A stretch of DNA of 64,000 nucleotides from Kitasatospora sp. Root107 (GCF_001424875.1 NZ_LMCT01000001.1:672886-736885), one strand, 5' to 3'; positions 8,425 to 17,659 are shown, counted from the stretch's first letter. The notes: generated from the sequence alone by a model not told the origin. Program-made: numbers and translations.

Positions 8425-10389
8425 TCAGCCGGCCACGCCGACCCGGACGGTCTGACCCGGCGTCACCTTGAGGTCGAGGTAGCTGTAGGTGACGCCGTGC
8501 TCGACCTTGGTCAGCGCGGGCTTGGCGACCCCGTTCACCGTCAGGGTCGGGTGGCTGCCGACGAAGCGCGCCTCCCAGGTGTAGCTGCGGGCCGTCGAGT
8601 GGTTGGTCAGGGTGGAGCCGGTGGCGCCGTCCTGCCGCAGGCTGACGGTGTCCTTGCCGACCGGGATGTCGTCGACCTGGAGCCAGTCCATCCCGGCGGG
8701 CAGCCGGGACTGGGTGGTCAGCCGCCGGTTGGGGGCGTCCGGGGCGAGGCCGAGCAGGCCGGAGACGGTCTGGCCGACCAGGGTGAAGGAGACCTCGGGG
8801 TAGTCGCCGTTCGGGCCCTGCGAGGCGTTCACGTGCTGGACGTCGCGCTGGTCGTAGACGTACTGCATCCACTTCCAGGCGGTGTCGTTGCGGTTGTTGG
8901 CGAAGAAGGTGTCCGGCAGGTAGGTGAACGCCTCGATGTTGGACGGGCCGTGGCCGCCGGAGGCCTGGTGGTCGATGAAGTCCAGGTAGGCCTCGTTGCG
9001 CGGCCCGGCCTCGATGATCTGCTTCATCGGCATGAACCAGCTGTTCTCCAGGCCCCAGCCCTTGAACGCGGTGCCGTCGCGCGAGTACGCCCGGACCATG
9101 TCGGCGCCCGAACCGGTGCCGCTCCACTCCGAGTTGAAGTACTGCTTGAGCGCCGCCGCCTGCTGCTCCGCCTGGGCGGCCAGCGCGGTGTCGCCCTTCG
9201 CCTCGGCCAGCGAGGCCACCGCCAGGTAGGCCTGGTACTGGGCCGCGATGCCGTCGCCGGCCTCGGCGAGCTTCTCGTCGCCCTGCTCGTTGTAGCTGGC
9301 GGTGCCGGAGAAGATGCCCCTGCCGGTGCCCTCGGCGACCTGCACCGCGCCGTTGCCCTTGGCCGCGTTGTGCAGGGCGACGAACTCCTTGGTGGTGTGC
9401 CGGTAGAAGTCCCAGAACACCTGGTCGTCGACGTACGCCGGGTCACCGCTCCAGCGGTACGCCTGGGCCGCCTTCTCCACCAGCTCGAACGGGGCCGGCA
9501 CCTCGCGGACGAAGAGGTCGGGGTTGCGGTAGTCGATGCTCAGGTAGGTGCCGGTGTCGAAGTTCTGGGCCCAGACCGGGTAGTACTTGTGCGCCTCGGT
9601 CGCGGAGGCCGCGAAGGAGTGCAGCATGCTGCGGTTCTCGGCGGTCAGGCCGAGCACCTGGGCGCCGACCACCTGGTGCGCCATGTCCCGGGAGTAGTAG
9701 CCGCTGCGGTTGGCGTATCCGGCCCAGTAGGACGGGCCGTAGGTGGCGGTGCCGGTGCCGGAGCGGTTGTTCTCGTCGACGTTCAGCGGGCCGGTCGAAC
9801 CCGCCAGCAGCACCCAGCTGTTGGCCTTCCGCTTGGCCCAGTCGAACATCTCGACGATCGCCGGGTCGGAGGAGCTGATCCGGGGGTCGGCCGGCGCCGC
9901 CGGGGAGATCATCACGTCGTCCACGTTGAGCCAGCCGTCGCCGGACTCGAACGCGATCTCCAGCCTGTCGCCCCTGGCCACCGCGACCCGGCTGACGGTG
10001 TGCCGGGAGTACTCGAACCGCTTCGGCACGGTGACCGCACCGGCCTCGACGCCGTTCACCCGGACCACGAACCGGCCGTTCGGACCGCCGGTGGCGATCC
10101 AGGCCGAGATGTCGTACCGGCCGGCGGTCGGGGCGGTCAGGGTCTGGCCGACCCGGAAGCCGGAGCCGCCGTCCAGGTAGGCCGCCTTGGCGCCGCCGTG
10201 CGGGTGGTTGGAGGCGATCCCCGCGCCGGAGCTGAACTCCCAACCGCTGGTGCCCAGTTCGAACCCGGGGTTGAGCACCGTCGGCACCTTGGCGGCGGCG
10301 GGGGCGGCACCGGCCACCGCCAGGGTCTGCGGGACGAGCGGTATCAGCAGTGCGAGAGCGGTGAGCAGCGGCAGTCTGGCGCGTCGCAT
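8425..10389 (-). CDS. Secreted (alpha/alpha)6-type glycosidase-like protein with N-terminal carbohydrate-binding domain
   Basis: A 654-residue exported protein. The signal peptide MRRARLPLLTALALLIPLVP ends near AGAAPAAA. Residues about 35-170 look like a jelly-roll carbohydrate-binding domain (NPGFELGTSGWEF; LNVDDVMISP). The following part, with WAKRKANSWVLLAG, DENNRSGTG, GYYSRDMAHQ and GLENSWFMPMKQ, resembles glucoamylase-like helical-barrel hydrolases, and a short beta domain closes it. ATG at 10389 follows GGAGACCCTG. It is divergent from a sugar ABC-transport operon with a GH36 enzyme, suggesting that it releases the oligosaccharide that operon imports. The exact family and substrate are not recognised. 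Confidence 0.8.
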   Translation of the reverse strand: MRRARLPLLTALALLIPLVPQTLAVAGAAPAAAKVPTVLNPGFELGTSGWEFSSGAGIASNHPHGGAKAAYLDGGSGFRVGQTLTAPTAGRYDISAWIATGGPNGRFVVRVNGVEAGAVTVPKRFEYSRHTVSRVAVARGDRLEIAFESGDGWLNVDDVMISPAAPADPRISSSDPAIVEMFDWAKRKANSWVLLAGSTGPLNVDENNRSGTGTATYGPSYWAGYANRSGYYSRDMAHQVVGAQVLGLTAENRSMLHSFAASATEAHKYYPVWAQNFDTGTYLSIDYRNPDLFVREVPAPFELVEKAAQAYRWSGDPAYVDDQVFWDFYRHTTKEFVALHNAAKGNGAVQVAEGTGRGIFSGTASYNEQGDEKLAEAGDGIAAQYQAYLAVASLAEAKGDTALAAQAEQQAAALKQYFNSEWSGTGSGADMVRAYSRDGTAFKGWGLENSWFMPMKQIIEAGPRNEAYLDFIDHQASGGHGPSNIEAFTYLPDTFFANNRNDTAWKWMQYVYDQRDVQHVNASQGPNGDYPEVSFTLVGQTVSGLLGLAPDAPNRRLTTQSRLPAGMDWLQVDDIPVGKDTVSLRQDGATGSTLTNHSTARSYTWEARFVGSHPTLTVNGVAKPALTKVEHGVTYSYLDLKVTPGQTVRVGVAG

Positions 10390-10496
10390 CAGGGTCTCCA
10401 GGTCTCTCCGTTGAGGGAGCAGCGACGCTAACAGCGCACGGGGCCGCCTTTCAATGAGCCGGAGCAAGGATTCTCACCTTCCTGCACGATCCCGAA

Positions 10497-10545
10497 GAAA
10501 GTTTTCAGCGATCCATTGCAAGTCGGCTCCACTCGTTGCTAGCGT
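10497..10545 (+). promoter_or_regulatory. Promoter and possible LacI-type operator of the sugar-uptake operon
   Basis: TTGCAA (10516-10521) and TAGCGT (10540-10545) are 18 bases apart, a plausible vegetative promoter 35 bases before the first gene. Just upstream lies GAAAGTTTTC (10497-10506), a short palindrome of the kind LacI-family repressors use. The operon's own LacI regulator is the obvious candidate. Operator assignment is an inference. Confidence 0.45.
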
Positions 10546-10580
10546 CCAGCCGTCACACCCCACCCTCGAAAGGCACCACG

Positions 10581-11918
10581 ATGACCTCCCTCGACCGACG
10601 TGGACTCCTCAGACTCGGCGGCGCCCTGACCGTGGGTGCCGGGCTCGCCGCCTGTTCGGGCACCGGAAACAGCACCGACGGCGGAGGCGCCGGCGACTCC
10701 CGCAAGGGCGAGATCACGGTCTGGAGCTGGCAGGGCCCGGCCGCTCAACTCAAGGCGCTGCTCCCGGAGTTCAACAAGGCGTATCCGGACATCAAGGTCA
10801 CCGTGCAGGACATCGGCAACCCGGCGATCTGGGACAAGATCACCACCGGCATGGCGGCCGGCGGCAGCGGCCTGGCCGACGTGCTGCACATCGGGGTGGA
10901 CTACCTGCCGGGCTACGTGGAGAAGTTCCCGACCGGCCTGGCCGACCTCGGCCCGCTCGGCGCGACCAAGCACAAGGACGCCTTCGCGCAGGGCCTGTGG
11001 CAGACCGTCGCCCCCAAGGGCCGCGTCAACGCCCTGCCCTGGGAGGCGAACTCGGGTGGCTTCTACTACCGGGCCGACCTCTTCGAGCAGGCCGGGGTGG
11101 ACGTCGAGTCGCTGCAGACCTGGGACGAGGTGATCGAGGCGGGCAAGAAGCTCAAGGCCGCCACCGGCGCCCACCTGCTCGGCATCGACAAGCCTGCCTC
11201 ACAGCCCGACGCCGCCAACTTCTTCCAGCTGCTGCTCCAGCTCCAGGGCAAGTTCTACTTCGACCTGGACGGCGCGATCACCCTCGACTCCCCCGAGGCG
11301 GTCACCGCACTCACCCTGATCAAGAAGATGAACGACGCCGGCCTGGTCAGCGACCTGTCCGGCGGCTGGAGCGCGCTGGAGAACTCGATCAAGCAGGGCA
11401 CCGCCGCCGTGCTGCCCTGGCCGACCTGGTTCGGCGGCATCATCGAGAGCCTGGTCCCGCAGGAGGCCGGCAAGTGGAAGGTCCGGCTGCCCCCGGCCGT
11501 CCGCCGCGGCGGTGCCACCGCCGCCACCGTCAACTCCACCCACCTGGCGGTCGCCGGGTCCAGCAAGCAGCAGGCCGCCGCCTGGACCTTCATCGAGTAC
11601 GTGCTCACCAAGCCGTCCTCGCAGGTGGCGATCTACCGGGGCAAGGGCATCGCCCCGGCGCTGATGGCCGCGTACGAGGACTCGGTCTTCCACGAGCCGT
11701 CGGCCTTCTTCAGCGGCCAGAAGAAGGGCGAGATCTTCCTCGCCGCGCTGAAGGCCCCCTCCCCCGCCTTCAACTACTCCGCCGACTACGCCCGCGCGCT
11801 CAAGGTGGTCACCGACGCCCAGACCAAGGTGCTGCTCAAGGGCGCCGACCCGGCCGAGGTGCTGAAGCAGGCTGCCGACCAACTGGCCCAGCAGACCGGG
11901 CGCAAGGTCGTGCGATGA
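10581..11918 (+). CDS. Sugar ABC transporter substrate-binding lipoprotein
   Basis: A family 1 extracellular binding protein of 445 residues that captures an oligosaccharide outside the membrane. The N-terminus MTSLDRRGLLRLGG carries a twin-arginine pair and the lipobox LAAC, so it is probably a (Tat-exported) lipoprotein. Typical segments are EITVWSWQGPA near the start, LPWEANSGGFYYRADLFEQA and KVRLPPAVRRGG. ATG at 10581 follows GAAAGG. Its stop overlaps the next start (ATGA), the first of four such couplings in the operon. Confidence 0.92.
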   Translation: MTSLDRRGLLRLGGALTVGAGLAACSGTGNSTDGGGAGDSRKGEITVWSWQGPAAQLKALLPEFNKAYPDIKVTVQDIGNPAIWDKITTGMAAGGSGLADVLHIGVDYLPGYVEKFPTGLADLGPLGATKHKDAFAQGLWQTVAPKGRVNALPWEANSGGFYYRADLFEQAGVDVESLQTWDEVIEAGKKLKAATGAHLLGIDKPASQPDAANFFQLLLQLQGKFYFDLDGAITLDSPEAVTALTLIKKMNDAGLVSDLSGGWSALENSIKQGTAAVLPWPTWFGGIIESLVPQEAGKWKVRLPPAVRRGGATAATVNSTHLAVAGSSKQQAAAWTFIEYVLTKPSSQVAIYRGKGIAPALMAAYEDSVFHEPSAFFSGQKKGEIFLAALKAPSPAFNYSADYARALKVVTDAQTKVLLKGADPAEVLKQAADQLAQQTGRKVVR

Positions 11919-12757
11919 CCCGTCGCTCCATTCCTTACCTGTTCGTGCTCCCGGCGGTGCTGCTGTTCGCCGCCTTCAAGCTCTACCCGATCCTCGCCTC
12001 GTTCCGGCTCAGCCTCTACAAGCAGTCGGGCGGAGTGGAGACCTTCGCCGGCCTCGACAACTACGCCCGGCTGCTGGACGACTCGCTGTTCTGGACCGCG
12101 CTCGGCAACAGCGCGGTGATCCTGGTCGTCCAGGTCCCGCTGATGCTGGCGCTCGCCACCGGCCTCGCGGTCGCCTTCAACTCCACTCTGCTGAAGGGAC
12201 GTTCGCTCTTCCGGCTGGGCTTCTTCCTGCCGATGATCACCGGCCTGGTGGCGTACGGGATCATCTTCTCGGTGCTGCTCAACCAGCAGTACGGGCTGGT
12301 CAACTGGCTGGTCGGCAGCGACATCCCGTGGCTGACCGACCCGCTGCTGGCCAAGGTCTCCCTCGGCCTGGCGCTCACCTGGCACTACACCGGCTACAAC
12401 GCGGTGATCCTGCTGGCCCGGCTGCAGACCATCCCCACCGAGCTGTACGACGCGGCGGCGGTGGACGGCGCCGGGGCCTGGCGCGCCTTCCGGCACGTCA
12501 CGCTGCCGGGGCTGCGGCCCGCGCTGCTGCTGACCACCGTGCTCTCCACCATCGGCACCCTGCAACTCTTCGACGAGCCCTACGTGCTGACCGGCGGCGG
12601 GCCCGACAACGCGACCCTGACGATCGGCATGTACCTCTACCAGAACGCCTTCAAGTACTTCGACTTCGGCTACGCCTCGGCCATCGCCTACGCGCTGGCC
12701 CTGCTGATCGGGGCGCTCGGCCTGCTCCAGTTCAAGGTGCTCGGAGGGAAGTCGTGA
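11915..12757 (+). CDS. Sugar ABC transporter permease, MalF type
   Basis: A 280-residue inner-membrane permease with about six transmembrane helices beginning YLFVLPAVLLFAAFKLYPIL. The EAA loop is seen as ELYDAAAVDGAGAWRAFRHV followed by TLPGLRP. Start ATG overlaps the stop of the binding-protein gene. It pairs with the next permease. No ATPase gene is in the operon, so a shared ATPase such as MsiK is expected, as in other Streptomyces sugar transporters. Confidence 0.93.
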   Translation: MTRRSIPYLFVLPAVLLFAAFKLYPILASFRLSLYKQSGGVETFAGLDNYARLLDDSLFWTALGNSAVILVVQVPLMLALATGLAVAFNSTLLKGRSLFRLGFFLPMITGLVAYGIIFSVLLNQQYGLVNWLVGSDIPWLTDPLLAKVSLGLALTWHYTGYNAVILLARLQTIPTELYDAAAVDGAGAWRAFRHVTLPGLRPALLLTTVLSTIGTLQLFDEPYVLTGGGPDNATLTIGMYLYQNAFKYFDFGYASAIAYALALLIGALGLLQFKVLGGKS

Positions 12758-13569
12758 AGCTCCGCAGCCTCACCCTGACCTGGTCGCTGGCCATCACGCT
12801 GGCCGCCGTCCTGGTCCCGTTCTACTGGCTGGTGATCGCCGCCACCCACAGCTCGCAGGAGATCTTCCGCACCCCGCCGCCGCTGCTCCCCGGCGGGCAT
12901 CTGCTGGACAACCTGAACAGCCTTCAGGAGAACGCGGGTTTCGGCCGGGTGGTGCTCAACTCGCTCGGCATCGCCACCGTCTACACCCTGCTCGCCGGGA
13001 CGATCTGCACGCTGGCCGGGTACGGCTTCGCCAAGTTCCGCTTCCGGGGCCGGGAGCCGCTGTTCGGGCTGCTGATGCTCGGGCTGGTGATCCCGGCCCA
13101 GGTCACCCTGGTCCCGCTGTTCCGGCTGATGGCCGAGCTCCAGTGGCTGGACACCTACCAGGCGGTGCTGCTGCCCAACCTGGCGCTCCCGTTCGGGATC
13201 TTCCTGATGCGGCAGTCGATGGCCGCAGTGCCGGACGAACTGCTCGACTCGGGCCGGGTGGACGGCTGCGGCGAACTGCGGCTGTTCCTCCGGGTCGCGC
13301 TGCCGCCGATGCGGCCCGCGCTGGCCGCGCTCGCCATCTTCCTCTTCCTGTTCCAGTGGAACGAATTCATCTGGCCGCTGATCGTGCTCCGTTCCGAATC
13401 CTCCCTGACCATCCCGGTCGCGCTCGCCTCACTGCAGGGCGTCGACGACACCGACTACGGCGCGATCCTGGCCGGTACCGCGATCGCCGCGCTGCCGATG
13501 GCCGCGCTCTTCCTCGCCCTCCAGCGACACTTCGTGTCCGGGCTGCTCGCCGGGGCGGTGAAGGAATGA
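12754..13569 (+). CDS. Sugar ABC transporter permease, MalG type
   Basis: A 271-residue permease with helices such as SLAITLAAVLVPFYWLVIAA and an EAA loop DSGRVDGCGELRLFLRVALP. GTG at 12754 overlaps the preceding stop (GTGA), and AGGAGGG-like TCGGAGGGAA lies upstream. It forms the second half of the membrane channel with the preceding gene. Confidence 0.93.
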   Translation: MKLRSLTLTWSLAITLAAVLVPFYWLVIAATHSSQEIFRTPPPLLPGGHLLDNLNSLQENAGFGRVVLNSLGIATVYTLLAGTICTLAGYGFAKFRFRGREPLFGLLMLGLVIPAQVTLVPLFRLMAELQWLDTYQAVLLPNLALPFGIFLMRQSMAAVPDELLDSGRVDGCGELRLFLRVALPPMRPALAALAIFLFLFQWNEFIWPLIVLRSESSLTIPVALASLQGVDDTDYGAILAGTAIAALPMAALFLALQRHFVSGLLAGAVKE

Positions 13570-15308
13570 CCTCCCATCACGATGCCGTCACCACGGCCGA
13601 GTTGGCGCCCGCCACGTACGAACCGCTGCTCGACCAGGTCTCGATCGCCGTACCGGGCGGCCACTGGTCCAGCACCGAACTCCCGTCCGGCATCCGCCTG
13701 GTGGCCGTCGAGGCGGGTGACGGGCCGGTCGAGATCCGGCTGACCGTCCCGCTCGGCGACGCCGCCGGGTACTGGCACCCGCAGGGCGGCTGGCGGCGCA
13801 CGCTGCCGGCCGACTGGGAGGGCCGGGCCCGGGTCTCGCTGGTGGACGCGCTGGCCACCGGCTGCCTGTTCGACCACGCGGGCGCCACCCTGCTGACCTT
13901 CGCGGCGGCCGACCCGGTGCCCGAGGCCGAACTCCGGTTCGGCGTCTCGGAGGAGACCGACAGCTACGTCGTCCAGCTCCGGCTGCCACCGTCCACCGAC
14001 CCGCACCGGCTGCTCTTCGTGCCCAGCTCGCCCACCGTGGCCACCGCCATGCGGGCACTGCGCGCCTGGTACGCCGCCGGTGTCGACGCGATGCCCGTCC
14101 CCGAAGGCGCCCGCACCCCGGTCTACTCGACCTGGTACGCCTTCAACCAGCGGGTGGACGCCGAATCGGTCGAGCAGGAGGCCGCGCTGGCCGCCCAGCT
14201 CGGCTTCGGCACCCTGATCCTGGACGACGGCTGGCAGCTCGGCGGCCACGGCCGGGGCTACGCCGGCTGCGGCGACTGGCGCCCCGATCCCGCCAAGTTC
14301 CCCGACCTCGCCGCGCACGTCGGCCGGGTCCGCGACGGCGGTCTGCACTACCTGCTCTGGACCGCCCCACTGCTGGTCGGTCCGCACTCCGAGGCGTACC
14401 GCCGGTGGGCCCCGAGCGTCCCGGCCACCGTGCCGGGGGCGTACGTGCTGGACCCGCGCCGGCCCGAGGTCCGGCAGCACGTGATCGGGCTCTGCGCCTC
14501 CCTGGTACGGGAGTTCGGGGTGGACGGGCTCAAGCTGGACTTCCTCGACGAGGCCATGGTGCACGCCGGGGACGGCGGCCCGGACGTCGGCCGGGCGATG
14601 ACCGTGCTGCTCGCCGAGCTGCGGGCCGAGCTGGAACTGATCCGCCCCGGACTGCTGCTGGAGCTGCGCCAGCCGTACGTCGGGCCCGGTATGGCGCCCT
14701 ACGGGAACCTGCTGCGCTCCTTCGACTGCCCGGCCGACTCCACCGCCAACCGGGTCCGCACCCTCGACACCGCGTTCCTGGCGGTCGGCGGCGCGGTCCA
14801 CTCCGACATGCTGCTCTGGCCCCCGGAGGCCCCGGCGCACAGCGCCGCCCGGCAGTTGATCGGGGCCCTGCACGCCGTACCGCAGGTCTCCGTCCGGCTG
14901 TCCCGGCTGCCCGAGGAGCACCTCGCGGCAGTGGCCTTCTGGCTCGGGCAGTGGCGACGGCTGCGCGGCACCCTGCTGGACGGCGAGGTCGAGCCGGGCC
15001 GCCCGGACGAGCTGTACCCCGTGGTGCGGGCCTCCGGCGACGGGATCCTGCTGGTCAGCGTGCACGGCGAGCAGGTGGTACCGGTCGCGCTGACCCGGTT
15101 TCAGGAGCTGGTCCTGGTGAACGGATCGGCGGCGGACCGGCTGGTTCTGGAGGTGGCCGCGCCGGGCTGTTCGGCCGCGCTCACGGTCCACGGCCCCACC
15201 GGCCGTATCATCGAGCGGAGTCGGCTCACGCTGCCGCCCGGCCTGCACAGCCTGCCGGTGCCGCGCTCGGGCCTGGCCATTCTCACCAGCTTGGAAGGGA
15301 CGGCATGA
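13566..15308 (+). CDS. Alpha-galactosidase (GH36 family)
   Basis: Cytoplasmic hydrolase of 580 residues, with no signal peptide, expected to cleave terminal alpha-galactose from the imported sugar. The GH36 (alpha/beta)8 barrel is shown by YSTWYAFNQRVDAESVEQEA, LILDDGWQL and the nucleophile region GLKLDFLDEAM (Asp about 325). Length is near the small GH36 forms. ATG at 13566 overlaps the permease stop. Its place between transporter and LacI regulator argues for melibiose, raffinose or a galacto-oligosaccharide as substrate, though related GH36 enzymes have other specificities. Confidence 0.88.
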   Translation: MTSHHDAVTTAELAPATYEPLLDQVSIAVPGGHWSSTELPSGIRLVAVEAGDGPVEIRLTVPLGDAAGYWHPQGGWRRTLPADWEGRARVSLVDALATGCLFDHAGATLLTFAAADPVPEAELRFGVSEETDSYVVQLRLPPSTDPHRLLFVPSSPTVATAMRALRAWYAAGVDAMPVPEGARTPVYSTWYAFNQRVDAESVEQEAALAAQLGFGTLILDDGWQLGGHGRGYAGCGDWRPDPAKFPDLAAHVGRVRDGGLHYLLWTAPLLVGPHSEAYRRWAPSVPATVPGAYVLDPRRPEVRQHVIGLCASLVREFGVDGLKLDFLDEAMVHAGDGGPDVGRAMTVLLAELRAELELIRPGLLLELRQPYVGPGMAPYGNLLRSFDCPADSTANRVRTLDTAFLAVGGAVHSDMLLWPPEAPAHSAARQLIGALHAVPQVSVRLSRLPEEHLAAVAFWLGQWRRLRGTLLDGEVEPGRPDELYPVVRASGDGILLVSVHGEQVVPVALTRFQELVLVNGSAADRLVLEVAAPGCSAALTVHGPTGRIIERSRLTLPPGLHSLPVPRSGLAILTSLEGTA

Positions 15309-16300
15309 AGGTCGGGATCACCGAACTCGCGGCTCGAGCGGGAGTCAGCGAGGCGACCGTCAGCCGGGTGATCAACCGACGGCAGGGGGTCGCCAAGAAG
15401 ACCCGGGACGCGGTCGAGCAGGCGATGGCCGAACTCGGCTACGAACGCTCCACACCCGGCCAGTTGGTGGCCGTGGTGACCGAGCACATCTCCAACCCGT
15501 TCTTCGCGGACGTGGCCGAGCGGATCGAGTCCGCGCTCGCCCCGCACGGGCTCAAGATGGTGCTCTGCCCGGCCTTCCCCGGCGGCGTCCAGGAGCGCGA
15601 CTTCGTCACCGCACTGGTCGACCGGGGCGTCGCGGCGGTGGTCTTCCTCTCCGCCAGCAACACCCTGGAGGGCGCCGACACCGAGACGTACGAGCTGCTG
15701 CGGGACCGCCGCATCCCGTACGTCGGCATCAACGGCCAGTTCGAGGACGGTCACCCGGCCCCGGTCTTCTCCACCGACGACGCGCTCGCCGCCGAGCTGG
15801 CAGTGGACCACCTCTACCGGCTCGGCCACCGGCGGATCGGGATGGCCTCGGGACCGGCCGGGAACCACCCGGCGGACCGGCGGGTGGCGGGCTTCATGAC
15901 CGCGATGACCCGGCGCGGCCTTGCCGACGCCGAGCAGTGGGTGATCCGGCAGTCCTACACCGTCGAGGGCGGCCAGGCGGCAGCGGCGGCGCTGGTCCAG
16001 CGTGGCGCCACCGCGATCGTCGCGGCCAGCGACTTCATGGCGCTCGGCGCGATCCGCGGGGTCCGGCGGCAGGGCCGCTCGGTACCCGAGGACGTCTCGG
16101 TGGTCGGCTACGACGGCACGATGATCACCGAGTTCACCGACCCGCCGCTGACCACCGTCCGGCAGCCGGCCGACCGGCTGGCCCTGGAGGTCGGGCGCAG
16201 CGTGCTGGCGCTGGTGGCCAACCGGCCCGTGCCGGTGGGCGAGTTGCTGTTCGACCCCGAGCTGGTGATCCGCTCCACCACGGCGCCGCCGCCGGCCTAG
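15305..16300 (+). CDS. LacI-family transcriptional regulator of the galactoside operon
   Basis: 331 residues: N-terminal HTH (ITELAARAGVSEATVSRVIN) and a periplasmic-binding-protein-like sugar sensor (residues about 55-331). It is the last gene of the operon, ATGA-coupled to the GH36 gene, so it likely autoregulates the operon promoter near 10516. Its stop overlaps the convergent otsB stop by four bases. Confidence 0.9.
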   Translation: MKVGITELAARAGVSEATVSRVINRRQGVAKKTRDAVEQAMAELGYERSTPGQLVAVVTEHISNPFFADVAERIESALAPHGLKMVLCPAFPGGVQERDFVTALVDRGVAAVVFLSASNTLEGADTETYELLRDRRIPYVGINGQFEDGHPAPVFSTDDALAAELAVDHLYRLGHRRIGMASGPAGNHPADRRVAGFMTAMTRRGLADAEQWVIRQSYTVEGGQAAAAALVQRGATAIVAASDFMALGAIRGVRRQGRSVPEDVSVVGYDGTMITEFTDPPLTTVRQPADRLALEVGRSVLALVANRPVPVGELLFDPELVIRSTTAPPPA

Positions 16301-17121
16301 AGTCGGGCGGCCACGGCCGCGAGCAGCTCGGCCACGCCTGCCGGGCCCGGCACCAACAGGTCGGCCCGGTCGGCCAGTTCGGTGACCTGGGCCTCGCCGG
16401 TGGTGGCCGAGCTGCACACCAGCAGAGCCGGGTTCCCGTCGGCCCTGCGCTGCTCCAGTGCGGCGTAGGCCGGGATGTCGCCGAGGTCGTCGCCGGCGTA
16501 GAGCACCGGGCCTGGCGGGCGTTCGGCGAGGAAGGCGGTCAAGGCGCCGCCCTTGTCGACGCCCGGCGGCCGAAGCTCCAGCACGTACCGTCCTGGCTCC
16601 ACCATCAGCCCGTGTGCGGCCGCCAACTGCTCCAGTGGGGCGCGGAGTTGCTCCAGTGCACCCTGGGGGTCGGCGGTACGGCGGGTGTGCACGGCCAGCG
16701 CCCGGCCCTTGTCCTCGACCCAGGTCCCCGCCGGGGCACCCGACTCGGCCAGCACGGACGGGAGCCGCTCACGGGCGGCGGCCACCCCGGGCGGCGGTGG
16801 CGGCGAGGTCAGCACGCCGGCCTCCCAGCGCTCGGCGCCGTACTGCCCGAGCACGGTGAACCGCTCCAGCCCGGCGAACCCGCCGTACTCCACGGCCGCC
16901 GCCGCCGGACGGCCCGTCACCACGACCACCGCACCGACCAGCGGCTCCAGCGCCTCCAGCGCGGCCACCGCGGCGGGGTGGGCCCGGGCCTGGTCCGGAT
17001 CCGCCACGATCGGGGCCAACGTCCCGTCGAAGTCCAGCGCCACCACCGCAGACCGCGGCTCGGCCAGCAATGCGGCCAGCCCGGCCCGGCCGGCGGGCGT
17101 ACGCGGCTCAGGAATACCCAT
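16297..17121 (-). CDS. otsB: Trehalose-6-phosphate phosphatase (HAD family)
   Basis: Removes phosphate from trehalose 6-phosphate to give trehalose. The 274 residues contain HAD motif I VVALDFDGTLAPIV (nucleophile Asp), motif II VVTGR, the Lys in ELRPPGVDKGGAL and motif III LYAGDDLGD. The ribosome site of ATG 17121 is weak. It lies on the opposite strand from otsA, with the galactoside operon between them, so the two trehalose genes cannot be co-transcribed. Confidence 0.92.
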   Translation of the reverse strand: MGIPEPRTPAGRAGLAALLAEPRSAVVALDFDGTLAPIVADPDQARAHPAAVAALEALEPLVGAVVVVTGRPAAAAVEYGGFAGLERFTVLGQYGAERWEAGVLTSPPPPPGVAAARERLPSVLAESGAPAGTWVEDKGRALAVHTRRTADPQGALEQLRAPLEQLAAAHGLMVEPGRYVLELRPPGVDKGGALTAFLAERPPGPVLYAGDDLGDIPAYAALEQRRADGNPALLVCSSATTGEAQVTELADRADLLVPGPAGVAELLAAVAARL

Positions 17122-17160
17122 GCATCGACCATACGGCTCCGAGCATGTGCAGAGCGCCCG

Positions 17161-17319
17161 GTTGCACTATCCAGGGGCTCGGGACTCTGCTGACTTGCGG
17201 CTCCGCCGCGTGGGCGAGGAGATCTGGCGTTCGGGTCACTGCGAAAGTGCCTGACCACCTACGCACGGATCACCTTGCAGGGGCCGGCGTCGCAGTTCCC
17301 CGAGCCCCTGGTGGTGCAT
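17161..17319 (-). repeat. Dispersed palindromic element, copy 2 (long subtype)
   Basis: Bounded by GTTGCAC..CCAGGGGCTCGGG and the complement TCGCAGTTCCCCGAGCCCCT. Interior matches copy 1 in reverse orientation. One arm carries an extra segment (CTGACTTGCGGCTCCGCCGC) shared only with copy 3. It sits between otsB and the DUF3263 gene. Confidence 0.9.
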
Positions 17320-17332
17320 CATCTGACCAAGA

Positions 17333-17560
17333 TCAGCGCTCGGCGCGCTTCGCCTCGCGGATCCGCCGCAGCCGGTTGATCAGGACCGGGGCGTGGGCGA
17401 GCGCCTCCTGACGGTCCAGCAGGCGGTTCAGGATCTGGTAGTAGCGGGTCGCCGAGAGGTCGAGCTCCTCCCGGACGGCGCGTTCCTTGGCCCCGGTGGT
17501 GCGCCAGCTGCGGCCCTCCAGGGCGAGCACGGCCAGCTCGCGTTCGGTCAGCTCGGACAT
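17333..17560 (-). CDS. DUF3263 family small protein
   Basis: A 75-residue helical protein, MSELTERELAVLALEGRSWR onward, with an HTH-like run LDLSATRYYQILNRLLD that resembles small sigma-region-4-like DNA binders. An excellent Shine-Dalgarno GGAGGTGAT precedes ATG 17560. DUF3263 is an actinobacterial family of unknown role. The gene precedes otsB on the same strand, but a palindromic element of about 160 bases separates them. Confidence 0.82.
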   Translation of the reverse strand: MSELTERELAVLALEGRSWRTTGAKERAVREELDLSATRYYQILNRLLDRQEALAHAPVLINRLRRIREAKRAER

Positions 17561-17620
17561 GGTCGGATCACCTCCACTTACGGGGTGTCATTCTGCCCGG
17601 TCAGGCCGACACAGTGTGCC

Positions 17621-17643
17621 GCCCCCGCCGTCGCGGCGGGGGC
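17621..17643. terminator. Perfect hairpin in the leader of the cupin gene
   Basis: GCCCCCGCCG, three-base loop, CGGCGGGGGC: a 10-bp perfect stem ending 16 bases before the cupin start, between two divergent genes. It may act on translation or attenuate transcription of the cupin gene rather than end an upstream transcript. Confidence 0.45.
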
Positions 17644-17659
17644 GTTAGCGTCGGGTGCC

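Noticed and set aside
7702..10431. 909-codon plus-strand frame antisense to the SDR and secreted protein
   Set aside because: The minus-strand genes have signal peptide, catalytic motifs and family likeness; this frame has none.
13455..15248. 597-codon minus-strand frame opposite the GH36 gene
   Set aside because: Opposite strand has GH36 motifs and overlapping start/stop coupling; this frame is a mirror of its third-position GC bias.
17333..17560. DUF3263 protein as a true sigma factor
   Set aside because: At 75 residues it has only a region-4-like helix pattern and no region 2.
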